Origin: Apodemus sylvaticus
Lineage: Eukaryota > Chordata > Mammalia > Rodentia > Muridae
Direction of reading: 5' to 3'
Assembly (NCBI RefSeq): GCF_947179515.1
Contig: NC_067473.1
Span: forward strand, 122,654,409-122,718,408
DNA: 64,000 nucleotides
Shown here in pieces: positions 54,501-59,973 of this stretch. The notes below the pieces were generated by a model. It was not told the origin of the DNA. It did no database searches and worked only from the letters and a program-made list of their open reading frames with translations. How positions within the stretch are numbered: the first letter of the stretch is position 1; each line of letters starts with the position of its first letter. The translations under genes and the position numbers were made by a program.

Positions 54501-55541
54501 CTACACAATCAAGAGTGGACTGGCTTTGGGGAACCTGGTGGGGACTATAAGGAAAGGCCTTCTCTGACACACCCTGGCACTGCTCTAAGGTCTTTGTCGT
54601 TAACAATCTGGGAATTCTTAGTTCTCAGCCTGAAGCACAGGACTAAGAATCCTACCATCCTTATCTCCTGCATATACATGGAGAACAGAGGGCCATCACA
54701 GGTGACGCCTAGGGTCACACAGACTCTGGGACTTAACACCCAGCTCCACGCTGTCCTCCCCAGCACACTGCAACCATGTCCACACCTGAGTCCCCTCTTC
54801 TTCTCCAGGGACTGGACCTGTGCCAGGCACGGGACCAGTGTCGACTCAGAGTCGATTGAGCTTGGATGAGAGCCAGGTCCGGGCTTCACCTTCAGCCCTC
54901 AGCCCCCAGCCTGCAGCAGAGGTGTGAGTGTGCAGTGTGTGTAAGCACCCAGAGACACACTGCCAGCCTGCTCCCACCACAACACAGCCCCATAGTCTGC
55001 ATAAGAAGGAGAGAAAAGCTTTTCAGGGACACATCCCATGAGGGGTATTGAGGGGTGGAGACAAGAAGCTCAGAAAAAGTAAGGCACAGAAAGACACCGA
55101 AAGGGATCCTTGGACAAAGACAGGAAGGGTGGGAGAAGGCAGGTGTGAGCGAATGGGAGCAAGGTGTGGGAGAGACCCAAGGACAGCCATTAGGGCAGGG
55201 AGGAGTACCAGGGAGGTAGAGACCCCCAGGGGACCAGACAAAGAGATAGGGCAGAGAGGGAGGAAGATACCCAGAACACAGAGAGACAGAGCCCCAGAGA
55301 ACGCAGAGACATGAGCAACTGACAAGTGCCAAGGGAAGAGACCCAGATTCTCAGTCCCAGGAGGCATGTCACAGAGACACCCCGAGCACCCAGACAAAAG
55401 CAGGCTAGGAGACATCGGGACCAAGGGTAGAGAGGGAGCCTCCCCAGTGGCTCCTCCAGCACCCCACAGCCGCCTCTGCTCCGTACCTTTGGGCCTCCGC
55501 CTCACCACGCCCAGCCGCCACTTGAGTGACACCGCCAACAT
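12883..55541 (-). CDS. Grip2: Grip2 / ABP, seven-PDZ AMPA-receptor scaffold (24 coding exons, complete)
   Basis: GRIP2 is a cytosolic and postsynaptic scaffold. Its PDZ domains bind the C-termini of GluA2/3, ephrin ligands and other partners, and it helps target and stabilise AMPA receptors. The join, in transcript order, is 55487-55541, 35628-35708, 35273-35408, 34460-34605, 33741-33827, 32977-33052, 31973-32118, 31154-31301, 30900-31069, 30119-30241, 29647-29790, 27744-27930, 27231-27376, 26570-26650, 26269-26335, 26033-26178, 24790-24934, 22801-22940, 22099-22278, 21186-21357, 20005-20110, 15448-15591, 14016-14162, 12883-13041. Total is 3132 nt, 1043 residues, matching my recollection of the human protein. 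PDZ domains are at about 51-134, 150-238, 251-335, 456-547, 557-641, 656-738 and 941-1022. Every intron is GT-AG and every phase closes. No frameshift or stop is present, so the gene is intact. Confidence 0.96.
13042..14015 (-). other. Grip2: Grip2 intron 23
   Basis: Holds an A-run near 13274-13295 and, at its donor end, a 25-26 bp tandem repeat (13921-14013). No further exon seen. Confidence 0.85.
13921..14013 (-). repeat. 25-26 bp minisatellite overlapping the exon-23 donor
   Basis: Units on the plus strand follow the pattern ggccctctgagttacctggc plus tctgg. There are about three and a half copies; the last one runs into the real splice donor. Copies differ at one or two positions in the gtaact / gtgact / gaaact word. 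Confidence 0.9.
14016..14162 (-). CDS. Grip2: Grip2 exon 23 (PDZ7, first part)
   Basis: 147 nt, phase 0 to 0, 49 codons. Encodes VTLHKDPVRNDFGFSVSDGL ... GGLRPFDRLLQ with the FGFS loop. The donor TGCAG|gtaact sits in a 25-26 bp tandem repeat that repeats the donor motif inside the intron. Confidence 0.95.
14680..14820 (-). repeat. B1 SINE, reverse
   Basis: T-run then agataaaatcttgctatgta, the antisense B1 region, ending ctcctgggattaaagagctg. Confidence 0.8.
15120..15318 (-). repeat. B3/B2-type SINE, reverse
   Basis: Contains gcagccagcagagcagatgg and tcaaacctgggtcctcagaa, ending gataaatcatctttccagccc, the antisense of the B2/B3 head. Confidence 0.7.
15448..15591 (-). CDS. Grip2: Grip2 exon 22 (linker into PDZ7)
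   Basis: 144 nt, phase 0 to 0, 48 codons. Encodes ASIMTGTVQSVAVDGRSGSR ... LQELLLPTPLEMHR. The donor CAGG|gttggt is the one that keeps the frame into VTLHKD; the alternative CAG|ggttgg has no GT. Confidence 0.93.
16998..17222 (+). repeat. B2 SINE with (CA)n tail
   Basis: Head ggctggagagatggctcagt with Pol III-type box region, body with tcggttcccagcacc, and a 46-bp CA tail (17177-17222). Confidence 0.9.
18180..18520 (+). repeat. Rodent interspersed repeat, family not named with confidence
   Basis: Carries words typical of a common rodent dispersed repeat: catcagctcctgcctccagg and tttgcttttggctatggtg, then gcagcaatagagaccctga. A related kind of repeat recurs at 63250-63575. Confidence 0.6.
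18740..18843. repeat. Compound (CA)n(GA)n microsatellite
   Basis: About 58 bp of CA with CACACG variants followed by about 44 bp of pure GA. Confidence 0.95.
20005..20110 (-). CDS. Grip2: Grip2 exon 21 (linker helix, residues 859-894)
   Basis: 106 nt, phase 2 to 0. Encodes SPVPGPAREEGFWRVLGEAL and EDLESCGQSELLRELE, which looks like an amphipathic, leucine-rich helix. Acceptor tgttgcag, donor GGAG|gtactg. Confidence 0.94.
20111..21185 (-). other. Grip2: Grip2 intron 20
   Basis: GC-rich, with short CAGG and GACAGA-type simple stretches near 20220 and 20400. No exon or SINE recognised. Confidence 0.8.
21186..21357 (-). CDS. Grip2: Grip2 exon 20 (linker, residues 802-858)
   Basis: 172 nt, phase 1 to 2. 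Encodes GSYTPQVAVRSVTPQEWRPS, then RRTSYTPGPSDESFPEEEEG and DWEPPM. Acidic, Ser/Thr-rich linker. Donor AG|gtctgt. Confidence 0.92.
21358..22098 (-). other. Grip2: Grip2 intron 19
   Basis: No repeat or exon recognised. Confidence 0.8.
22099..22278 (-). CDS. Grip2: Grip2 exon 19 (PDZ6-PDZ7 linker)
   Basis: 180 nt, phase 1 to 1. Encodes RPLLPRQSGSLSEASDVDED, an acidic stretch, then FSPAVPSVDSAVESW and a Gly-rich end. Probably disordered linker. Length divisible by three. Confidence 0.94.
22279..22800 (-). other. Grip2: Grip2 intron 18
   Basis: No repeat recognised. The first 108 nt after the donor stay open in frame with exon 18. Confidence 0.8.
22801..22940 (-). CDS. Grip2: Grip2 exon 18 (PDZ6, second half)
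   Basis: 140 nt, phase 2 to 1. Encodes RTGAIHVGDRILAINSVSLK ... VTLKIKKQLD. The donor GACC|gtgagc has C at the exon end. Reading through it stays open for 36 codons before a stop, which would leave a six-PDZ protein. Confidence 0.95.
22941..24789 (-). other. Grip2: Grip2 intron 17
   Basis: Contains a forward B1 (23390-23540), a small reverse B1 piece near 23300-23345, and an AT-rich patch (23580-23960) that looks repeat-derived but is unnamed. No exon seen. Confidence 0.8.
23390..23540 (+). repeat. B1 SINE
   Basis: Contains atggtggcacacacctttaa, gcagaggcaggggca and agcctggtctacc, standard B1 words. Confidence 0.85.
24790..24934 (-). CDS. Grip2: Grip2 exon 17 (PDZ6, first half)
   Basis: 145 nt, phase 1 to 2. 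Encodes DEQESSGAVSYTVELKRYGG and PLGITISG, then GLTKRGLAE. Donor splits Arg, AG|gtaaat. Confidence 0.96.
25222..25405. repeat. Polypurine/polypyrimidine tract
   Basis: About 180 bp of almost only A and G on the plus strand (GAGAGAAGG, GGAGGAGGGAGG types) with a few C/T interruptions. Confidence 0.95.
25404..25645 (+). repeat. B2 SINE
   Basis: Head gggctggagagatggctcag, body with ggttcggttcctagtag, and A-rich tail with aaacaaaataaattt. Confidence 0.9.
26033..26178 (-). CDS. Grip2: Grip2 exon 16 (PDZ5, end)
   Basis: 146 nt, phase 2 to 1. Encodes [20 protein letters not shown] ... LVKLKIRKDEDNS. Donor TCAG|gtgtgt. Confidence 0.96.
26269..26335 (-). CDS. Grip2: Grip2 exon 15 (PDZ5, middle)
   Basis: 67 nt, phase 1 to 2. 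Encodes [20 protein letters not shown] and AH. It is the shortest exon apart from the two first exons. Donor splits Arg, AG|gtgggg. Confidence 0.95.
26570..26650 (-). CDS. Grip2: Grip2 exon 14 (PDZ5, start)
   Basis: 81 nt, phase 1 to 1. Encodes ESVIPSSGTFHVKLPKRRGV and ELGITIS, the PDZ5 binding loop. Donor AGCT|gtaagt. Confidence 0.95.
26651..27230 (-). other. Grip2: Grip2 intron 13
   Basis: A possible ancient MIR/L2 trace near 26980-27070 (tttgacagatggggacacag). Otherwise nothing recognised. Confidence 0.7.
27231..27376 (-). CDS. Grip2: Grip2 exon 13 (PDZ4, second half)
   Basis: 146 nt, phase 2 to 1. Encodes RCGLLQVGDRVLAINGIATE ... VVLEIEFDVA. Acceptor gggttag, donor GCAG|gtgagt. Confidence 0.96.
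27377..27743 (-). other. Grip2: Grip2 intron 12
   Basis: Short intron with a MIR-like word (gacctggctgggcctcagtt) near 27500. Nothing else seen. Confidence 0.7.
27744..27930 (-). CDS. Grip2: Grip2 exon 12 (PDZ4, first half)
   Basis: 187 nt, phase 1 to 2. Encodes [20 protein letters not shown], then VVLCGDPLSG with loop FGLQ, and FIEPDSPAE. Donor splits Arg, AG|gtgagc. Confidence 0.96.
28085..28300 (+). repeat. Ancient TcMar-Tigger-like DNA transposon remnant (tentative)
   Basis: Words resembling that superfamily's non-autonomous copies: acccccttatccatagagca, then ggaaatgcctgaaaccaca. Family from memory and diverged. Confidence 0.45.
28345..28575 (-). repeat. B4-type SINE (B1-like plus ID-like part), reverse
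   Basis: Antisense B1 words (gcagggtctcatagagcccag) are followed by an ID-like end (gactcaggattgcatatgtg ... catcttcagctcc). Confidence 0.6.
28925..29155 (-). repeat. B3/B2 SINE, reverse
   Basis: Contains aggccagaagagggtgtcag and ttcttaaccaccgaggcacc, antisense of the B2/B3 head. Confidence 0.85.
29647..29790 (-). CDS. Grip2: Grip2 exon 11 (linker with basic cluster, residues 390-437)
   Basis: 144 nt, phase 1 to 1. Encodes VSSTPFSSPTMNPAF, a Ser/Thr/Pro-rich stretch, and the basic cluster GRRRQRRKEHRSS at 425-437. The donor TTCTT|gtaagc is strong downstream but has T at the exon end. Length divisible by three, so skipping would keep the frame. Confidence 0.88.
29791..30118 (-). other. Grip2: Grip2 intron 10
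   Basis: Short; no repeat or exon recognised. Confidence 0.8.
30119..30241 (-). CDS. Grip2: Grip2 exon 10 (linker, residues 349-389)
   Basis: 123 nt, phase 1 to 1. Encodes VRIQRSEQLHRWDP and PSCHSPRPSHSRAPTWAAGG. No domain; Ser/Pro/His-rich and probably disordered. The donor CGAT|gtaatg lacks the usual G at the exon end, so it is a weaker site that could allow alternative use of this exon. Confidence 0.88.
30242..30899 (-). other. Grip2: Grip2 intron 9
   Basis: No repeat or exon recognised. Confidence 0.8.
30900..31069 (-). CDS. Grip2: Grip2 exon 9 (PDZ3, second half and linker)
   Basis: 170 nt, phase 2 to 1. Encodes RSGALHAGDHILAIDGTSTE through VRLEILP, then the proline-rich linker APQSRRPLKPPEA. 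Acceptor is cctcag|GAG, again NAGNAG-like. Donor is GCAG|gtaggc. Confidence 0.96.
31154..31301 (-). CDS. Grip2: Grip2 exon 8 (PDZ3, first half)
   Basis: 148 nt, phase 1 to 2. Encodes DTVANASGPLVVEIAKTPGS with the LGIS loop, then ITVDRIKPASVVD. Donor splits Arg, AG|gtgagg. Confidence 0.96.
31302..31972 (-). other. Grip2: Grip2 intron 7
   Basis: Contains a 40-bp TG microsatellite (31717-31756) and a MIR-like trace near 31860-31920. Nothing coding. Confidence 0.8.
31717..31756. repeat. (TG)n microsatellite
   Basis: About 20 perfect TG units. Confidence 0.95.
31973..32118 (-). CDS. Grip2: Grip2 exon 7 (PDZ2, end)
   Basis: 146 nt, phase 2 to 1. Encodes REGSLKVGDRLLSIDGIPLH ... ALFQVEYDVATP. Acceptor cctatag, donor CCAG|gtacat. 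Confidence 0.95.
32119..32976 (-). other. Grip2: Grip2 intron 6
   Basis: No interspersed repeat or exon recognised. Confidence 0.8.
32977..33052 (-). CDS. Grip2: Grip2 exon 6 (PDZ2, middle)
   Basis: 76 nt, phase 1 to 2. Encodes GGAHEDLHKSRPLVLTYVRP and GGPAD. The donor splits the Arg codon, AG|gtgagt. Confidence 0.95.
33053..33740 (-). other. Grip2: Grip2 intron 5
   Basis: Holds a forward B3/B2-type element at 33395-33600 whose tail contains a CA microsatellite (33521-33560). Confidence 0.8.
33395..33600 (+). repeat. B3/B2-type SINE with (CA)n
   Basis: Contains ggctggtgagatacagttcag, aagttgtcctctgacccct and 40 bp of CA. Confidence 0.8.
33741..33827 (-). CDS. Grip2: Grip2 exon 5 (start of PDZ2)
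   Basis: 87 nt, phase 1 to 1. Encodes [20 protein letters not shown], then the FGFV loop and LR. Splits the PDZ2 loop glycine codon at its donor AGAG|gtcagt. Confidence 0.96.
33828..34459 (-). other. Grip2: Grip2 intron 4
   Basis: No repeat or exon recognised. Confidence 0.8.
34460..34605 (-). CDS. Grip2: Grip2 exon 4 (PDZ1, second half)
   Basis: 146 nt, phase 2 to 1. Encodes RSDLLNVGDYIRSVNGIHL through VVLEVEYELPPP. The acceptor reads ctttag|GAG, a NAGNAG-type tandem. It is one of four Grip2 exons of exactly 146 nt. Confidence 0.96.
34606..35272 (-). other. Grip2: Grip2 intron 3
   Basis: No repeat or exon recognised. Confidence 0.8.
35273..35408 (-). CDS. Grip2: Grip2 exon 3 (PDZ1, first half)
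   Basis: 136 nt, phase 1 to 2. Encodes EEFRGITMVELIKREGSTLG and the carboxylate-binding loop LGLT, then VSNLRPGGLAA. The donor splits an Arg codon, AG|gtaaga. Confidence 0.96.
35628..35708 (-). CDS. Grip2: Grip2 exon 2 (residues 19-45)
   Basis: 81 nt, phase 1 to 1. Acceptor is ctcccacag|AT and donor is CCAG|gtaggt. It encodes the linker DDGPYSKGGKDTVG ... RRQSIP before PDZ1. It is common to both first exons. Confidence 0.95.
35709..38239 (-). other. Grip2: Grip2 intron 1, proximal part
   Basis: Contains MIR/L2-like traces near 35960-36060, a degraded B1-like piece (36430-36560) and a Tigger-like remnant (36600-36860). The remainder looks unique. No exon supported. Confidence 0.7.
36600..36860 (+). 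repeat. Ancient TcMar-Tigger-like DNA transposon remnant (tentative)
   Basis: Resembles a common mammalian element: gtcggccctctgtttccata, gaagattcaactgtaaaaat, cctaagcaacacagga and gatctagagatgaggt in the expected order. Confidence 0.6.
38240..38640. promoter_or_regulatory. Candidate conserved intronic enhancer (homeodomain-rich)
   Basis: Non-repetitive, AT-balanced sequence in the Grip2 first intron with many homeodomain-type cores (ttcattatctttaatc, gccattaac, ttcattatc) and a palindromic TAATGAAATTA at 38563-38573, the paired-class P3 type. Function is inference; no alignment was possible. Confidence 0.35.
39058..39090. repeat. (CA)n microsatellite
   Basis: About 16 CA units. Confidence 0.95.
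39165..39222. repeat. 8-bp tandem repeat CAGGAGGT (AGGTCA direct repeats)
   Basis: Seven units: five perfect copies at 39173-39212, flanked by variants caagagat (39165) and caagaggt (39213). Creates six AGGTCA words spaced by two bases. Confidence 0.95.
42231..42275. repeat. (GGA)n microsatellite
   Basis: About 14 GGA units, uninterrupted after the first. Confidence 0.95.
42969..42992. repeat. (GACA)n microsatellite
   Basis: Six tetranucleotide units. Confidence 0.9.
43434..43473 (-). CDS. Grip2: Alternative Grip2 first coding exon (MLCGLSRDSPAEA)
   Basis: ATG at 43473, 13 codons plus one base, donor GCAG|gtacgt. It ends in the same phase (1) as exon 1, so it joins directly to the DDGPYSKGG exon and would give 1038 residues. 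The start MLCGLSRDSP resembles an ABP/GRIP2 N-terminus I recall from rodent cDNAs. Cys3 close to the start is a plausible S-palmitoylation site; palmitoylated N-terminal variants are known for the GRIP/ABP family. Whether this exon is that variant is inference. Confidence 0.75.
43474..47999 (-). other. Grip2: Grip2 intron 1, upstream of the alternative first exon
   Basis: Just upstream of the alternative exon the sequence is GC-rich but CpG-poor, with a possible TTTAAG word near 43607-43612 on the minus strand. Further on, two diverged copies of a 110-bp segment occur (46261-46370 and 46804-46915). No SINE recognised in these 4.5 kb, which is unusual for this window. Confidence 0.65.
48490..48572. 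repeat. (CA)n microsatellite, imperfect
   Basis: About 44 bp of perfect CA followed by CACG variants and more CA. Confidence 0.95.
49440..49620 (+). repeat. MIR element
   Basis: Contains gccagcatttattgaacacc and ttttacaagagaggagaaactga, MIR/L2-type words. Confidence 0.6.
53150..53330 (+). repeat. B3/B2-type SINE
   Basis: Contains gctggtgaggtgactcagtg, ccgactcctgcaagctgttc and an ACACAC/AATAAAA-type tail. Confidence 0.75.
53372..53592 (+). repeat. B2 SINE
   Basis: Contains cggcggttaagagcatgttc, ggtttggttcccagaaccca and the tail aaaataaataaataaaattt. Confidence 0.85.
54425..54530 (+). repeat. MIR element
   Basis: MIR core: gccttgggcaagttccttaa followed by cttctctggacctcggtttt. Confidence 0.75.
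55487..55541 (-). CDS. Grip2: Grip2 exon 1 (N-terminus MLAVSLKWRLGVVRRRPK)
   Basis: ATG at 55541, 18 codons plus one base, donor AAAG|gtacgg. The basic N-terminus matches the long GRIP2/ABP-L form as I remember it. Upstream sequence (55545-55760) is GC-rich with about ten CpGs, fitting a promoter-proximal first exon. I chose this ATG for family agreement. The open frame continues further upstream without recognisable homology. Confidence 0.9.
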
Positions 55542-55760
55542 CACTCCAGCCCGCCAGCAGGTCCCAGACCCGGAGCCCTGCAGCCGCCCCACAGCCTCGG
55601 AGCCAGGAGCTGGCGCCTCTGCGCTGCGCCCCAGCCGCCTGACTGGTGGAGGCTGGGCGCTCCCGGCCTCCTCCCTTCCCGAGTTGCTAAAATAGATAAT
55701 CCTCCCCAGAGCCGGCAGCAAGGCCCTTCCTCCACTGCATGCGGGGCGCCAGAGCAGATC
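55542..55760 (-). promoter_or_regulatory. Grip2: Grip2 5'UTR and proximal promoter region (inferred)
   Basis: Locally GC- and CpG-enriched compared with the rest of the window (for example around 55610-55670). A T/A-rich word reading TATTTTAG on the minus strand lies near 55690, about 150 nt upstream of the ATG, next to a GATA-type AGATAA on the plus strand. The transcription start is not determinable. Confidence 0.5.
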
Positions 55761-57607
55761 TATCTTCCCAGGTTTTGGCATGAAGAACCTATATTCAGCA
55801 ACCCAATCCTCTATTTCCTCTTCCCGCCAAAAGTGCTGCCTAGCCCACCCCAGCTTCTGCTCAGCCCCATCAGCCTCCACGCCTCTTCCTCTGCCAGCTG
55901 TTGGGTCTGTCCATCTAAAACTGCTCTGGGAAACTTCTCTGCCAGAGACCCATTGCTCGACTCTCAGATACCCATCCTAGATAGCTAGTGCCAGAATGGT
56001 CTGCTGTGCACAGTCCCTTGGCAACATGTCCCAAGCCCCTAGTGGGTACTCCCGGATTGATGGGGCAGGAGTCCACAGGGCCAGGTATTTGAAAGAAGCT
56101 TTATAAACACTTCCCCCTTCCTTTCCTAATGGCCGGGCAGGCAGTATTATCCTTGGGGAGACTGAGGCACAGGATCTGCTACTTTTTTAGGGTCAAAGCA
56201 GGCATGTGGCAGAGAGGGAGTCCCTACCCTCTCCCCTAATGTGGCTGCTTGGTTTCCCTCCTCAGTTCTTAAACCTCTGAGCCCCTAGGATGGGTCTGGG
56301 CTCAGACCATACTCTCATGGAGCCCAGAGGACTGCTCGGAAGTCAGGGCTGCAGAAGAACACTGCCTCAGTCAGCAGTGCTGTGGCCTTGATCCAGGAAG
56401 CATGAGGTTTACCCTAACACTCTGCAGCAGTCCTCCTGCCAGGCCTGGGCACCCAGTCTGCCCAAGTGCTGCTGCATTCTTGCCATTAGGTGACAGAGTG
56501 GATGGAGCAGAGGGCAGCTGGGGGGGAGGGAGGGTAAGGGAAATAGATCCGGCAATGAATGAGAGGCCTGGGAGGAAGGTCCCAGAGGTCTCTCAGGAGA
56601 CTGACTCCCAGTGGGTTGTCTGGGTTCTTCCTGGCGGTCAAGATTTCCTTGGAGCATCTTCAACACTAGACTTCAACTAGAAGCAGGCTCTGAGCTGTGG
56701 AGGGGATTCCTGTTGGAGATAGGGAAGAAGAGCAGGAGGTGCAGGGTGGTGGAGAGGGAGGGGGGGACAGGTTTCCTTATCCAACTCTGTGGGAGATTTT
56801 GTTCTTCCATCCTTGGGGGGGGGGTGTTACAGAACCCTAGGCAGGGACAAGGCCAGGGTGACACTTGAACAAGACTGCTTGACTCTTCCCACCACCACCG
56901 GCCCTCTTGTACTCCTCTATGGACCTAAGAGTCTTGGACAAGAAGGCTCTGACTAAGCCATGCTAACAGCAAGAGGAGAGATAGAGGACACAGCCTTTGG
57001 GGGTGAGCAGATCTGAGTTCAAATCAACTCACCTTAGAGAAGAGGGTAGGGATCCCTCTCTGCCACATGTCTGCTCTGATCTTAAGCAAGTAGCTGATCC
57101 TGTGCCTCAGTCTCCCCAAGGATAGTGCTGCCTGCTCAGCCAATATGAAGGGAAATGGGGCATGTGTACTGAGCTTCTTTTAAATACCTAGCCCTGTGGA
57201 CTCCTGCTCCATCAATCCAGGTACCCTCTGGGTCTGTTTTCCCATTTAACCAACAGGACTAAGACTTATTCCCTGTCTCTGAAGGGAGCAGCAGGAGCAG
57301 TGTCTATAGCCGAGTCTGCCATACAGGAGCTCAATAGCCAATAAGTGGCAGCTATTGGCACAATTATTCTACATAAAGGCCATCCCTATGTGCAAACAGA
57401 AATGAAAGTCCAGGCAGGAAAATCGGGAGCCTGTTGCCTGTCACAACCTATCTCATTTAATCTTCATAGTGCACCAGGATGGTCCGATGACCATTCCCCT
57501 TTTACAAATGAGGAAACTGAGGCTCAGAGAGGTAAGGACTCCACCAGGGTAACACAGCATGCAAGTGGCAGAACGAGGTCCCAGATCTTCACCGTGACAC
57601 TAGGCCA

Positions 57608-57765
57608 ACTGCTAGGCAGTGGTGGCGCGTGCCTTTGTTCCCAGTACTTGGGAGGTTGAGGCAGGCAGATCTCAGAGAGTTCAAGACCATTCTGTGGTCT
57701 ACAGAACAAGTTATAGGACAGCCAGGGCTACAGAGAAACCCTGTCTCAACCCCCCCCCCAACCCC
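57608..57765 (+). repeat. B1 SINE
   Basis: Contains gcagtggtggcgcgtgcctt, ttgggaggttgaggcaggca and agccagggctacagagaaac. Confidence 0.92.
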
Positions 57766-58346
57766 TCCCAAAAACTAGGCCAACCAACTGCCACAACTGG
57801 GTCAAATAAGTGTCTTTTATAAAAGCCCTACTGTGTGCCATGTGTCCTGGTGCACTATGAAGATCAAATGAAAAAAGCCATGTGTCCTGCCAGCTCAACA
57901 CAGATACAAGAGGTTGCTTCTCACCAGGATTATAAGAAATATCAGGTAACAGCCAGGACCACAGTCCAGGCCGCAGTCCCATCTCTATTGTAAAGGTTAA
58001 AAGAACAGGGCTTAGGATTTCTGCCAGCTGATAGTGGCGGTAGAAACCACGACAAATCCTAAGGACCCAGATAGTGCTGAGGGCAGAATTCAAACACAGG
58101 ACTGACTGACTTAACTCCTGTCAGCACACAAGCTTTACAGATCTCAAAAAACCAGGTAGAAAGCAGGGAAAGAAGGCATGCAGGCCAGCCTCTGCCTGCT
58201 AGTCTGCTTCTTCCAGTCCTGCCTCAGTCTCACAAAGTCCCCAAGGCCCTGAGTCCCCACCACCCCCACCTGCTTCTGGAAACAAATTAACATCTCATCA
58301 GAGATGTCTTTAATCTTCTTGGCCTTTTCTGCCCCACAGGCCCAGC

Positions 58347-58364
58347 GGTGACATTTCTGTCACC
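58347..58364. repeat. Inverted repeat GGTGACA-TTTC-TGTCACC
   Basis: Perfect 7-bp arms with a 4-bp centre, nearly extended by one more base pair on each side. Contains TGACA and TGTCA half-sites of the TALE-homeodomain type (MEIS/TGIF). Confidence 0.9.
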
Positions 58365-58590
58365 CGCTCTGCTGGTATAAATAAGATCCAAGACTGAGGA
58401 GGTGTCAAGGGGTGGGAGACCCTCTGCACAATTCCCTCAGGCTAGGGGAGGGCGAGCATGGGGACTATCCATCAATCCCATCCCCTCTTTCATCCAACTG
58501 ATTTATTAGGCTTCATCTCTGTGCTGCCTCTCCTAGGTCCAGCAACTAACAAAACAAGGTTTCCTAGTGTTGCTGTTCTAGTAAGGAGAG

Positions 58591-59070
58591 CAACAATGTA
58601 ATAAGTCAGTAAATGATGTAACAGAGGGTGAAATAAACAGTCAAAAGGAGGAAAGAGAATAGCAACAATGTAATAAGTCAGTAAATGGTGTAACAGAGGG
58701 TGAAATAAACAGTCAAGAGGAGAAAAGAGAATAGTAACAATGTAATAAGTCAGTAAATGGTATAACAGAGGATGAAATAAACAGTCAAGAGAAGAAAAGA
58801 GAATAGCAACAATGTAATAAGTCAGTAAATGGTATAACAGAGGGTGAAATAAACAGTCAAAAGGAGGAAAGAGAATAGAAACAATGTAATAAGTCAGTAA
58901 ATGGTATAACAGAGGATGAAATAAACAGTCAAGAGAAGAAAAGAGAATAGCAACAATGTAATAAGTCAGTAAATGGTATAACAGAGGGTGAAATAAACAG
59001 TCAAGAGAAGGAAAGAGAATAGCAACAATGTAATAAGTCAGTAAATGGTATAAGAGAGAGTGAAATAAAC
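58591..59070. repeat. 72-bp minisatellite, six full copies and one partial
   Basis: Units start with caacaatgtaataagtcag at 58591, 58663, 58735, 58807, 58879, 58951 and 59023, exactly 72 bp apart. Copies differ by a few substitutions only. The left flank (58498-58590) resembles an ancient L2/MIR-type 3' end. Confidence 0.97.
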
Positions 59071-59925
59071 TGAGCAAGAAGGCAGGTATGCCCCTAAAGT
59101 TTCTGTGGTCTCTTCGTAACTTCTGCAGGCTGAAAGCCCCCACCCTCCCGGCTGACCTAAGACTTGGGCTGGGGGGGACACTTTAAATATCTTTCTTCAA
59201 TCCCAGAGATTAAGGAAGTGCACAAAGTCTGAGTGAGGAAGGTTGGAAGGACACGGGAACCTGGCACCAGGCATCCATTGGCCAAGCCTGGGACGGCTCG
59301 AACACCATAGAAGAAACCCTGGAAAACTGTAAGATGCCTTTTGTGCACAATGATGTTCCAAAGGAGAAAGAGTTGCAAATTGGTCACTTGGGATCAGTGT
59401 CGGAACAGAATGAGACAGCAACCTTGACTTCTGTCCCCAGCAGGACCTGTTTAAGGGAAGAACAAGAACAAAAGGTGTGGCAAAGACCTTAGTGGTAGGA
59501 TGGGGAGGCAGAGGAGCTGTGGAAGGTGGGAGATAAGAGCCAGAAGCCTGCCACTCTGGATCCGGTTGAAGCCTCTGCCAGCAAGGATTCCAGCACAGCT
59601 AACAACCACTAGAGGCTTTGCTTCCTTCTCAGCCACAAATCTGAAGTTTTCTAGGAATATCAGCAGCTTACAGGGAAAGGACTCGAGATCTAAACCCCTT
59701 GTGTGGCCCTCGTGGCTTCTGATTTTGTTTTATCACGTTGTAACCCCATCCCAGGCATCTCCAGAGCCTCTCACATATCTCTTTTTTAAGCGGGAAGAGA
59801 GAAGGAGGAGTTTGCAATTTTCTAAAACGTAACTTAAGAGTCACCAAAGTGACTGATGCTGAGAGGACAGACTGTTTTCAAGCCCTTGAAAAATCCCTGC
59901 TTACACTAGGGTGTGCCTTAGGTTG

Positions 59926-59971
<46 letters not shown>
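59926..59971. repeat. (CT)n microsatellite
   Basis: About 22 perfect CT units. Confidence 0.95.

Positions 59972-59973
<2 letters not shown>

Larger units (their letters stand above)
53140..55486 (-). other. Grip2: Grip2 intron 1, part next to exon 1
   Basis: Two consecutive forward SINEs (53150-53330 and 53372-53592) and a MIR (54425-54530). The 600 bp next to exon 1 is purine-rich on the plus strand. No other exon supported. Confidence 0.75.
55761..58574. other. Upstream flank of Grip2, proximal
   Basis: No exon seen. MIR/L2-like traces at 57000-57130 and 57430-57600, a forward B1 at 57608-57765, and a short non-repetitive stretch with an inverted repeat and TATAAATA at 58300-58390. Confidence 0.65.

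Noticed and set aside
55023..55880. 285-codon minus-strand open frame
   Set aside because: Only its MLAVSLKWRLGVVRRRPK part is a real exon. The rest runs upstream into promoter sequence and downstream past a strong donor.
58591..59070. Regularly spaced repeats as a CRISPR-like array
   Set aside because: The 72-bp units are contiguous with no unique spacers, in a mammalian genome. This is a minisatellite.
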